From DASVEG01 sp036380695 (GTDB taxonomy: Bacteria > Actinomycetota > Acidimicrobiia > Acidimicrobiales > CADCTF01), in the NCBI GenBank assembly GCA_036380695.1, contig DASVEG010000190.1:1-6989 (forward strand): a stretch of 6,989 nt of DNA, read 5' to 3'. The notes beneath the pieces were generated by a model. The model had not been told where the DNA came from. It was given only the letters and a program-made list of their open reading frames with translations, and did no database searches. Below, piece by piece: positions 1-5,196 of this stretch (the stretch's first letter is position 1; each line of letters begins with the position of its first letter). A program made the position numbers and the translations under genes.

Positions 1-198
1 CTCGAGGTCGACGCCCGCACGACGGAAGGCGACCTCGATGCGGGGCCGCTCCTGGTGACCGTCGCCGACTGGGCCCGCATGGTCGGCGACCCCGACGCTG
101 CGAAGCGTTGCCTCCCCCAACTGAAGCGACAAGGCCGCCTCGTCGAGGAGATGGGCGTGTTGCATGTCACCTTCCCAACGTGGACGACGGCGTCGTAG
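1..198 (+). CDS. C-terminal end of a winged-helix-like protein (partial)
   Basis: An open frame enters from the left edge in frame 1 and ends at TAG (196-198), leaving 65 visible residues. The segment LLVTVADWARMVGDPDAAKR reads like the first two helices of a helix-turn-helix. CLPQLKRQGRLVEEMGVLHV then fits a recognition helix followed by a beta wing. The layout resembles the C-terminal DNA-binding domain of Crp/Fnr-type regulators, but the diagnostic N-terminal part lies outside the window, so the family is not established. The next gene starts 9 bases after the stop, suggesting an operon. It could instead be the wHTH tail of another protein class. That it is coding is well supported: codon use is GC-rich at third positions and the frame is continuous. 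The functional call is tentative. Confidence 0.6.
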   Translation, partial: LEVDARTTEGDLDAGPLLVTVADWARMVGDPDAAKRCLPQLKRQGRLVEEMGVLHVTFPTWTTAS

Positions 199-207
199 CC
201 TGAGGGG

Positions 208-432
208 GTGACAGGGGGGCAGCGTGGGTTCCAGATCCACGCAACGGTGTGGTTCGCGGTCAACGCGTTCCTCTTCATGGTCTGGTTGATCACCGGCGCG
301 GGATTCCCGTGGTTCCTGTTCCCTGCTGGCGGTTGGGGCATTGGCCTCGCCGCCCATGCCGCCGCGGCCTACACCGGCGGTGGCTACGACGACGAGCTCG
401 AACCGGGCGAGTCGTACCGCGAATTGCGCTGA
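208..432 (+). CDS. Small 2TM-domain membrane protein
   Basis: A 74-residue protein with two hydrophobic segments, roughly residues 12-30 (ATVWFAVNAFLFMVWLITG) and 33-54 (FPWFLFPAGGWGIGLAAHAA). The order F-x-I-H, V-N-x-F-L, W-L-I-T-G, FPWF, GWGIGLAAHA matches the conserved pattern I know from the 2TM domain family, short membrane proteins or tails of unknown function. The C-terminus is hydrophilic and acidic and should be cytoplasmic. The start is GTG at 208. The purine run GAGGGGG abuts it almost directly, giving unusually short ribosome-binding spacing, so coupling to the gene ending at 198 is plausible. Starting at the next in-frame GTG (247) would remove the conserved F-x-I-H, so 208 is preferred. 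No catalytic residue is evident and the function is unknown. Confidence 0.8.
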   Translation: MTGGQRGFQIHATVWFAVNAFLFMVWLITGAGFPWFLFPAGGWGIGLAAHAAAAYTGGGYDDELEPGESYRELR

Positions 433-446
433 ACACCCTCTAGTAA

Positions 447-464
447 AGCAAGATTCGTCTTGCT
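447..464. promoter_or_regulatory. Perfect 7+4+7 inverted repeat, candidate operator
   Basis: AGCAAGA (447-453) and TCTTGCT (458-464) are exact reverse complements separated by TTCG. The repeat lies in an AT-rich island in an otherwise GC-rich region, and its last base is the first base of the TATAAC -10 hexamer. A dimeric regulator bound here would cover the spacer between -35 and -10, the usual place for a repressor operator. The regulator is not identifiable. As RNA it could form a 7-bp stem with a UUCG loop, but no U-tract follows, so an operator is preferred over a terminator. Confidence 0.5.
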
Positions 465-475
465 ATAACTGACCC
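464..475 (+). promoter_or_regulatory. Candidate -10 element of a leaderless promoter
   Basis: TATAAC at 464-469 matches the sigma-70-family -10 consensus at most positions. Transcription starting about 7 bases downstream would begin at or next to the ATG at 476. No Shine-Dalgarno sequence is present between 440 and 475. Leaderless mRNAs of this form are common in actinomycetes. No convincing -35 hexamer is seen at the expected spacing (about 440-446). Confidence 0.5.
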
Positions 476-2185
476 ATGGGTGAGCAACGGATCGCGTCGC
501 TGTCCGACTTGCCGGCCGGCGCGCTGCGCTTGGTGAAGGCCGGCGACAAGCGGCTGGCGGTGGTGCGCACCGGCGACGGTGTGTTCGCGCTCGACAACGC
601 GTGCCCCCACCAGGGGTACGCGCTCGTGCAGGGCGAGCTGAAGGACGGCACCGTCACGTGCCACTGGCACAACTGGAAGTTCCGCGTGCGTGACGGCGCG
701 TGTGTGCTCGGCGAGGAGTCCGTGCGCAGCTATCCGGTGCGCATCGAGGGCGACGACGTCATCGCCGACCTCACCGACCCGTCGAACGACGAGATCCGCC
801 CGCGGCTGCTCGCGAGCCTGCGCCGCGGCATCGCGCGGCACGAGGTCGGCAGGATGTCGCGCGACGTCGTACGCCTGCTCCGGGCCGCGGCCAATCCTGC
901 CGAGCTGGTGTGGGAAGCCGTCGCGTACGGAGCGCCTCGCGCGGAGTACGGATGGGGTCACGCGCTCGCGACCGCCACCGATTGCCTCGCGCTGGTCGAC
1001 CGCTACGAAGGCGACGCCCGCGCGTTGCCGATCATGCAGGGCATCGCGGCGATCACCGAGGTGGAGCTTCGGCGCCCGGTCCGGCCGCAACCCGCGCCCG
1101 CGACCTCGCTGCCGCACGACCCCCGGTCCGCGTTCCGCGCCGCGGTCGAGGCCGAGGACGTCGACCGTGCGGAGGCAATGGTGCTCGCGGCCATCGAGGC
1201 GGGATACGACGGCGACGAGCTGGCGCGCTGGTTCGTCGAGTCGGTATCCGATCACCATCTCGGCTACGGGCACATGGCGATCTACACGCAGAAGGCCTTC
1301 GAGCTCGTCGGCCGCCTGGGATGGGACCGCGCCGCGACGGTCTTGCCCCACCTCGTGCCGGCCCTCGTGTACGGCACGCGCGAAGACAAGCTCCCGTACA
1401 TGCGCCCGTTCATGAAGGCGCTGGCGACGCTCGACCTCGAGAAGCTCGCGAAGGTCGACGCGGACCCGGCGTGGCGCGACGACGACCGCCGCCTGCGCGA
1501 CGCGCTGCTCGGGCACGAGAAGCTGGCGCCGGTGCGCGCCGTCGAACGCGCGCTGCTCGACGGGGCGGGCGTCGACGGCGTGCTCGACGCCGTCGTCGCC
1601 GCGGCTGCCGAGCGCATGCTCCGCTACGACGTCCGTCTCGACTTCGACCCCCACGTCGAGTTCGGCTGGCTCGACATCACCCACGCCATCACGTACGCGA
1701 ACGCGGTGCGATGGGCCTGGCACCGCCACCCGGGCCCCGACACCGTGCGGCTGGCGTTGTTCTCCGCGTTCCAGGCGAACTACAGCGGTCGCGCCGAATG
1801 GAAGGTGGCGACCGCGTCCGGCACCGCGCCCCGCACGCCGCGCGTGGAGCCGCGCGACGACGGCAACCTGCAGACGGCGGTCGAAGCGCAGGACGAGGCG
1901 GGTTCGGTCGCGCTCGCTGCCGGGCTGCCCCTCGCCACGGCGACCGACCAGCTCGAGCGGGCCGCGCTCAGCGACAGGGCGTCGTCGTTCATCGTCGCCG
2001 CCCACTTCGTCAAGACGTCGCGCGCCGCGGGCGAGGAGGCGGCCCGCACGGGCGACCCGCTCCCCGTCGCCGCGGTGGCTCGGTTCATGTCCGCGCCCCG
2101 CCTCGAGCGGTTCGTGGCGAGGAACGTCTACGAGGCGGTCGACTTCGTCAGCGGCCGCCGCACCGACCGCGAGAACGAGATCTGA
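476..2185 (+). CDS. Rieske [2Fe-2S] protein with four-repeat helical histidine-bearing domain
   Basis: A 569-residue protein. Residues 5-100 form a Rieske domain: C43-P-H45 and C62-HW-H65 give the C-x-H...C-x2-H ligand set with 16 residues between the pairs, as in Rieske ferredoxins and oxygenase components. The remaining 460 residues are helical, with no signal peptide or membrane segment, so the protein should be cytoplasmic. I read this region as four diverged repeats, about 110-200, 219-305, 340-440 and 465-550, each with a histidine near the start of an equivalent helix: H162 (GWGHALATATDCLAL), H266 (GYGHMAIYTQKAFEL), H403 (DITHAITYANAVRW) and H510 (VAAHFVKTSRAAGEE). The pattern recalls questin oxidase-like (DUF4243) proteins, but that is from memory and unproven. 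A Rieske centre fused to a histidine-bearing helical domain suggests a redox enzyme; substrate unknown. The ATG at 476 lacks a Shine-Dalgarno but fits leaderless initiation. Confidence 0.85.
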   Translation: MGEQRIASLSDLPAGALRLVKAGDKRLAVVRTGDGVFALDNACPHQGYALVQGELKDGTVTCHWHNWKFRVRDGACVLGEESVRSYPVRIEGDDVIADLTDPSNDEIRPRLLASLRRGIARHEVGRMSRDVVRLLRAAANPAELVWEAVAYGAPRAEYGWGHALATATDCLALVDRYEGDARALPIMQGIAAITEVELRRPVRPQPAPATSLPHDPRSAFRAAVEAEDVDRAEAMVLAAIEAGYDGDELARWFVESVSDHHLGYGHMAIYTQKAFELVGRLGWDRAATVLPHLVPALVYGTREDKLPYMRPFMKALATLDLEKLAKVDADPAWRDDDRRLRDALLGHEKLAPVRAVERALLDGAGVDGVLDAVVAAAAERMLRYDVRLDFDPHVEFGWLDITHAITYANAVRWAWHRHPGPDTVRLALFSAFQANYSGRAEWKVATASGTAPRTPRVEPRDDGNLQTAVEAQDEAGSVALAAGLPLATATDQLERAALSDRASSFIVAAHFVKTSRAAGEEAARTGDPLPVAAVARFMSAPRLERFVARNVYEAVDFVSGRRTDRENEI

Positions 2186-2202
2186 GCCGCCCGCCGGGGG
2201 CT
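2185..2202. terminator. Short hairpin between convergent stop codons, candidate bidirectional terminator
   Basis: The 15 bases between the Rieske stop (2183-2185) and the NIL-gene stop (2201-2203) are C-rich then G-rich. They can fold as AGCC-(G bulge)-CCC, loop GCC, GGGGGCT: seven pairs with one bulge. It sits where a shared terminator for two converging genes would be expected. It lacks a U-tract on either strand, so the call rests on position and base pairing alone. Confidence 0.3.
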
Positions 2203-2446
2203 ACGACTCCAACAGGTCGCCCAAGCGGTCGACCTCGACCCCCAGGTCGTGCAGCCACTGGATCGCCTTGTCGATCTGGTCGTCCTGGCCGCCGAGCTCG
2301 CACACGACCCAGCCGACGTGCTCCTCGATCTTCGCCTGCCGGATATTCGGCATCACATCGAACTCGCGCACGAGGCGGGCGATCACCGGTTGCTTGATGA
2401 GCTGCTCCGGGAACGTGAGCTTCACGCGGACCTGGTTGACGTTCAT
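2201..2446 (-). CDS. Stand-alone NIL-domain protein
   Basis: An 81-residue protein that is essentially a single NIL domain, the ferredoxin/ACT-like fold found at the C-terminus of MetN methionine transporters and in proteins linked to sulfur amino acid metabolism. Visible family features are VRVKLTFPEQLIKQPVIARL at the N-terminus, the VMPNIRQAKIEE segment (NIR in place of the NIL after which the family is named), GWVVCELGG, and QIDKAIQWLHDLGVEVDRL. One cysteine (C49) is present and there is no ferredoxin cluster motif. The ATG at 2446 overlaps the larE stop as ATGA, and GGAG (2455-2452) lies 5 bases upstream, so this start is well supported. An open frame continues far upstream, but that part is out of frame with larE and is its shadow. 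The domain may bind a small ligand or act as a partner of LarE; both ideas are inference from context. Confidence 0.88.
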   Translation of the reverse strand: MNVNQVRVKLTFPEQLIKQPVIARLVREFDVMPNIRQAKIEEHVGWVVCELGGQDDQIDKAIQWLHDLGVEVDRLGDLLES

Positions 2447-3261
2447 CGGCTCTCCATCGACAGGGACGAGTTGAGGTTGCCCGACCGGAACCCTTCGAGG
2501 TCGAGCGTCACGTAGCGGTAACCCGCGGCCTTGACCGCGGCCACGACCTCGGAGCGGCGCTCGACCGCCGCGACCAGCTCTGGCTCGTCCAGCTCGACGC
2601 GCGCCGTGTCGCCGTAGTGGCGCACGCGCAGCTGCCGGAAACCGAGCCGGCGCAAGCCGGACTCCGCCCGCGCGACGCTGCCCAGTAGCTCGACGGACAC
2701 CGCGGTGCCGTACGGGATGCGAGACGCCAGGCAAGCCGCGGCCGGCTTGTCCCACGTGCGAAGGCCGAGCCGTCGCGACCAGGCGCGCACGTCCGCCTTC
2801 CTGAACCCCGCGTCGACGAGCGGGAACCGCGCGCCCCGCTCGCCCGCGGCCCGCTGGCCCGGACGGTGGTCGCCAAGGTCGTCGACGTTCACGCCGAGGA
2901 CGACGGTCGCTCGCTCGAGTTCGGCCACGGGCGCGGCGACGTCCATGAGCGCGGTCTTGCAGTGGAAGCACCGGTCGCCGTCGTTGGCGACGTACATGGC
3001 GTCCTCGAGCTCGTTCGTCTCGACAGGCAGCCAGCGCAGGCCCCAGTCGCGAGCGAGCACTTCGCAGTCGTCGCGTTCTTCGGGCGCGAGCGACGGCGAC
3101 ACCGCCGTCAACGCGAGCGCGCGGTCGGAGCCGAGCGTGTCGTGCGCGACCCACGCGACGAACGCGCTGTCTGCGCCGCCCGAGAACGCGACCACGACGC
3201 GCTCCATGTCCCGGAGCACGTCGCGCAGCCGCTCGATGTCGGCGCGACCGGGCTCAACCAT
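2443..3261 (-). CDS. larE: LarE-type ATP-dependent sacrificial sulfur transferase
   Basis: A 272-residue PP-loop enzyme of the LarE family. In lactate racemase maturation LarE activates a pyridinium biscarboxylate precursor with ATP and donates sulfur from its own cysteine towards the nickel-pincer cofactor. Residues 22-32 hold the PP-loop (VVVAFSGGADS), and C98/C101 form CFHCK. The block KPAAACLASRIPYG (172-185) carries C177, which I align with the sacrificial cysteine of Lactiplantibacillus LarE (C176, from memory). EGFRSGNLN lies near the C-terminus. Length fits the family. The start is the ATG at 3261, which overlaps the upstream gene's stop by 8 bases. The frame stays open to 3387, but the extra 42 residues are Ser/Arg/Thr-rich shadow of the alaX frame. 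There is little Shine-Dalgarno signal, so coupled translation is likely. No larA, larB or larC is visible, so the acceptor may be something other than the Ni-pincer precursor. Confidence 0.93.
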   Translation of the reverse strand: MVEPGRADIERLRDVLRDMERVVVAFSGGADSAFVAWVAHDTLGSDRALALTAVSPSLAPEERDDCEVLARDWGLRWLPVETNELEDAMYVANDGDRCFHCKTALMDVAAPVAELERATVVLGVNVDDLGDHRPGQRAAGERGARFPLVDAGFRKADVRAWSRRLGLRTWDKPAAACLASRIPYGTAVSVELLGSVARAESGLRRLGFRQLRVRHYGDTARVELDEPELVAAVERRSEVVAAVKAAGYRYVTLDLEGFRSGNLNSSLSMESR

Positions 3262-3988
3262 CGACGATCTCGATGCGGATGCGCTTGTTGGCCTTGCCCT
3301 TCGACTCGGTCTTGACGACCCGGATGGCACCGACCTCGTCGGTCGTGCGGACGTGCGTGCCGCCGTCTGCCTGCTTGTCGAGGCCAACGATGTCGACGAC
3401 GCGGATCTCGCGGACCGACTCGGGGATGAGGTTGACCTTCGTGCGGATCAGGTCGGGGTCCGCGAGCGCGACGTCGCGCGGGAGGAAGTCGATAGCGATC
3501 GGCCTGCCCGCCGCGAGCTCTTCGTTCACCCGCTGTTCGATCGTCTCGCCGAACCCTTCGGGGAGCGGGTCGAACTCGAAGTCCATACGGGCGGCGAGCG
3601 GCTCCATGTTGCCGCCGGTGACCGCCTTTCCGTACTCGTTCCAGATCACGCCGCACAGCACGTGCAGCGCAGTGTGCGTGCGCATGAGCCGGTGGCGCCG
3701 GTCCCAGTCGACGGCGCCGTGAACGCTGTCGCCGACCGACGGCAGCGCCGCGGCGCCGTCGCCTGCGTCGAGCGTGTGCCAGACGTGTTCGCCTTCCTTG
3801 CGCACGCCGACGACGGGGAGACCTGCGAGCGTGCCCGTGTCGTGCGGCTGCCCTCCTCCGGTGGCGTAGAACGCGGTGCGGTCGAGGGTGACCCGCCCTG
3901 CGCCCTCGTCGACCGCGGTGACGGTGGCGTCGAACTCGCGCACGTACGCGTCGCGCAGGAACAGCAGGTCCGTCGCCATTGCCCGCAT
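3254..3988 (-). CDS. alaX: AlaX-like alanyl-tRNA editing protein
   Basis: A 244-residue free-standing homologue of the alanyl-tRNA synthetase editing domain. The family hydrolyses Ser- or Gly-mischarged tRNA-Ala in trans. The N-terminal part contains TAFYATGGGQPHDTGTL (38-54), the glycine-rich motif of AlaX-M and AlaRS. RTHTALHVL (103-111) supplies the zinc-binding H105-x3-H109. The second metal motif is QADGGTHVRTTDEVG (206-220), where D208 stands at the place usually occupied by cysteine in CGGTH, with H212 retained. The end, ESKGKANKRIRIEI, is the common family C-terminus. Length is slightly above typical AlaX-M. The start is ATG 3988, with GGAGGT (4002-3997) 8 bases upstream; ATG 3979 is in frame but too far from that site. 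It is the first gene of the alaX-larE-NIL operon. Why a tRNA editing enzyme is coupled to larE is unclear. Confidence 0.9.
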   Translation of the reverse strand: MRAMATDLLFLRDAYVREFDATVTAVDEGAGRVTLDRTAFYATGGGQPHDTGTLAGLPVVGVRKEGEHVWHTLDAGDGAAALPSVGDSVHGAVDWDRRHRLMRTHTALHVLCGVIWNEYGKAVTGGNMEPLAARMDFEFDPLPEGFGETIEQRVNEELAAGRPIAIDFLPRDVALADPDLIRTKVNLIPESVREIRVVDIVGLDKQADGGTHVRTTDEVGAIRVVKTESKGKANKRIRIEIVDG

Positions 3989-3996
3989 TCTTGCCG

Positions 3997-4002
3997 ACCT
4001 CC
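3997..4002 (-). promoter_or_regulatory. Ribosome binding site of the alaX-like gene
   Basis: GGAGGT on the minus strand is a near-complete anti-16S match, 8 bases before the ATG at 3988. It decides between the two in-frame ATGs (3988 and 3979) in favour of the upstream one. It is the strongest Shine-Dalgarno in the three-gene operon, consistent with this being the lead gene. Confidence 0.75.
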
Positions 4003-4039
4003 GGTGGCCAGGCCGCCGGCCCCGACCCCGGACGCGCTT

Positions 4040-4081
4040 CTGTGCACCGTTGGTCCGGAATTCCGGACCAACGGTGCACAG
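4040..4081. terminator. Perfect 42-bp palindrome, probable hairpin terminator
   Basis: The half beginning CTGTGCACCGTTGG at 4040 is repeated exactly in reverse complement, ending at 4081, with no spacer and a central GGAATTCC. Transcripts from either strand would form a 19-pair stem with a four-base AAUU loop. It lies 26 bases past the stop of the surface-protein gene and upstream of alaX, the place expected for a terminator. No U-tract follows on the minus strand (GAAGCGCG), so it would be of the tract-less type reported for actinomycetes. Alternatives are a dispersed palindromic repeat or a cruciform or protein-binding site. Confidence 0.65.
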
Positions 4082-4107
4082 CGCGGACGCCGCCCGATGA
4101 GCGGGGG

Positions 4108-4845
4108 TCAGTCTTCGGCGGGAACGGTGGCCGTCTCGTTGCGGCGGCGGGAAAGGGCGAGGAGTACGGCGCCTGCGGCGAGGAAGGCGGAGCCGATGGC
4201 GACGAGCGAGGCGGTCTCGACCGGGCCGGTCCTGGCGAGCTGGACACCGAGCACCTCGGCAGGGGCAACGGCCGCGGCGGGCGCAGGTGCGGTGATCACG
4301 ACGCCGAGGACCTCGACCGGCGGCGTGCTCTGGGTCTGCACGGCAGGCGTCACTTCGGGCTCAGGCGCGGGGTCCGGCGTCGGCTCGGGGTCGGGCGTGG
4401 GCTCGGGCTCCGGGTCGGGTGCCGGGTCGTCGCCCGTGCAGAACGACACGTGGCTCAGACCGAACGGCTGGTCGTTGTTCGGGTTCGTCGCCGACGTCAG
4501 GCCGGTGCCGCTCATCGTCGTGCCCTCGTAGGTGTACAGGTTCGACACGTCGCCGCCCTTGACGATGACCGCATCGATGTCGGTGGTTGCCGTCCAGTCG
4601 AACGTCTTGGCGTCGGTCTTCGTGATGGTGACCGAGTAGGTCGCGAAGTCGTAGGTGATCGACTCGGGGTCGGAGTCGATCTTCTCCTCGGCCCAGGTCA
4701 GTCCCTCGGGCGTGACCTCGGCGCACGACTTGTTGCCGGCGATGGCGTTCGGAGCGGCCCCTGCGAGCGAGGAGAACGAGAGGAGTGCGGCACCGGCAAC
4801 GGCGGCACCTGCGGTGATGGAGCGAAGGGTGCGAAGCGTCGACAT
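4108..4845 (-). CDS. Secreted, LAxTG-sorted surface protein
   Basis: A 245-residue protein. Residues 1-31 form a Sec signal peptide (R5/R8 basic end, hydrophobic core, cleavage near AGA-AP). The exported domain, about 32-138, has two cysteines (C41, C136) likely to form a disulfide, plus DAVIVKGG and GLSHVSFC. I recognise these from extracellular domains in many actinobacterial surface proteins; the function is unknown. A Pro/Asp/Glu linker follows (PDPEPEPTPDPEPTPDP, 142-158), as used to span cell walls. VLGV occurs twice (179-182 and 198-201). The end is a sorting signal: LARTG (203-207), a hydrophobic segment (about 211-231) and RRR (233-235), matching LAxTG substrates of class E sortases. 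Start ATG 4845 has GAAAGGA 8 bases upstream. It is separated from the upstream small ORF by 93 bases with its own candidate operator, so it is probably independently transcribed. Confidence 0.88.
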   Translation of the reverse strand: MSTLRTLRSITAGAAVAGAALLSFSSLAGAAPNAIAGNKSCAEVTPEGLTWAEEKIDSDPESITYDFATYSVTITKTDAKTFDWTATTDIDAVIVKGGDVSNLYTYEGTTMSGTGLTSATNPNNDQPFGLSHVSFCTGDDPAPDPEPEPTPDPEPTPDPAPEPEVTPAVQTQSTPPVEVLGVVITAPAPAAAVAPAEVLGVQLARTGPVETASLVAIGSAFLAAGAVLLALSRRRNETATVPAED

Positions 4846-4853
4846 GGGAGTCG

Positions 4854-4860
4854 TCCTTTC
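4854..4860 (-). promoter_or_regulatory. Ribosome binding site of the surface-protein gene
   Basis: GAAAGGA on the minus strand lies 8 bases upstream of the ATG at 4845 and supports that start. Confidence 0.65.
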
Positions 4861-4920
4861 AAGTGGTCCGCCGATCCCGTTCGGGGCGACACCCTCAGCG
4901 AACGCTCTTCGGCGCCCGCC

Positions 4921-4941
4921 GTATTGAGGAGCGACTACTCA
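4921..4941. promoter_or_regulatory. Candidate operator A, imperfect palindrome TGAGTAG-N3-CTCCTCA
   Basis: Read on the minus strand, the site is TGAGTAG, TCG, CTCCTCA, then ATAC. Its arms match at six of seven positions. A second copy at 5176-5196 is identical at 17 of 21 positions. The site lies 75 bases before the surface-protein ATG and overlaps the TGA stop (4941-4939) of the small ORF. Conservation of the arms with divergence mainly in the middle is what a dimer-binding operator looks like. The bound protein is unknown; the adjacent LuxR-type regulator is the obvious candidate by position. Confidence 0.6.
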
Positions 4942-5145
4942 ACTTGCGTCGAGCAGCTCCGCGAGGATGGTGAAGAGGTGGGCGCGCACCGCGCGCTCGG
5001 CGGTGACGTCGAGCCCGCTCGTCAGCCGCTCGACCTGCAGCCGCGCCGCGTCCGCCCGCTCGAACAGCGGTACAGAAGGGTCGAGCTGCGCGAACCATGC
5101 AGAGAACTCCGTCCCTGCGTCGCCGCGCCGCTGGTCGATGGCCAT
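4939..5145 (-). CDS. Small hypothetical protein, 68 residues
   Basis: The protein is soluble, cysteine-free and probably alpha-helical. FSAWFAQLDPSVPLF (14-28) is followed by two likely amphipathic helices, ERADAARLQVERL (29-41) and TAERAVRAHLFTILAELLD (48-66). I do not recognise a family. ATG 5145 is the first possible start after an in-frame stop at 5196-5194. GGAGG (5151-5147) lies only one base before it, too close for ordinary initiation. Support for coding comes from protein-like composition, its own candidate operator 30 bases upstream, and its fit in the gap between two minus-strand genes. A leaderless or non-standard start, or a non-coding leader, remains possible. Its place next to the LuxR gene could mean a small regulatory partner, but this is speculation. 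Confidence 0.55.
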   Translation of the reverse strand: MAIDQRRGDAGTEFSAWFAQLDPSVPLFERADAARLQVERLTSGLDVTAERAVRAHLFTILAELLDAS

Positions 5146-5175
5146 ACCTCCAGCCGACCGGATGCGCCGTGCGGC

Positions 5176-5196
5176 GTATTGAGCAGGCGCTACTCA
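5176..5196. promoter_or_regulatory. Candidate operator B, imperfect palindrome TGAGTAG-N3-CTGCTCA
   Basis: Minus-strand reading is TGAGTAG, CGC, CTGCTCA, then ATAC: same arm sequences, spacer length and trailing ATAC as site A. It overlaps the last codon and TAG stop (5192-5190) of the LuxR gene and ends 30 bases before the ATG of the small ORF. A 17 of 21 match between two intergenic sites 255 bases apart, each ahead of a gene on the same strand, supports shared regulation. Confidence 0.6.

Noticed and set aside
447..464. Inverted repeat as a KstR2-type site (CAAG-N2-CTTG)
   Set aside because: The CAAG and CTTG arms are present but separated by six bases instead of two, so the geometry does not match.
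440..2005. A 521-codon open frame antisense to the Rieske gene
   Set aside because: It is Arg/Val/Gly/Ala-rich with no domain pattern, lies fully opposite a recognisable protein, and is the expected by-product of GC-rich third positions.
2447..3154. A long N-terminal extension of the NIL-domain protein
   Set aside because: The upstream part of that frame is Arg-rich and out of frame with larE. Only the final 81 codons from ATG 2446 are protein-like, and a ribosome site sits before them.
3262..3387. A 42-residue N-terminal extension of LarE
   Set aside because: The extension is Ser/Arg/Thr-rich, lies inside the alaX coding region, and the ATG at 3261 starts exactly before family-like sequence.
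4361..4437. Repetitive GGGTCGGG/GGCTCGGG tract as a tandem DNA repeat
   Set aside because: It encodes the Pro/Asp/Glu linker of the surface protein on the minus strand; the repetition is explained by the protein.
2705..4531. A 608-codon plus-strand frame across larE, alaX and the surface-protein gene
   Set aside because: It is low-complexity Ser/Arg/Asp sequence running antisense to three recognisable genes, so a shadow frame.
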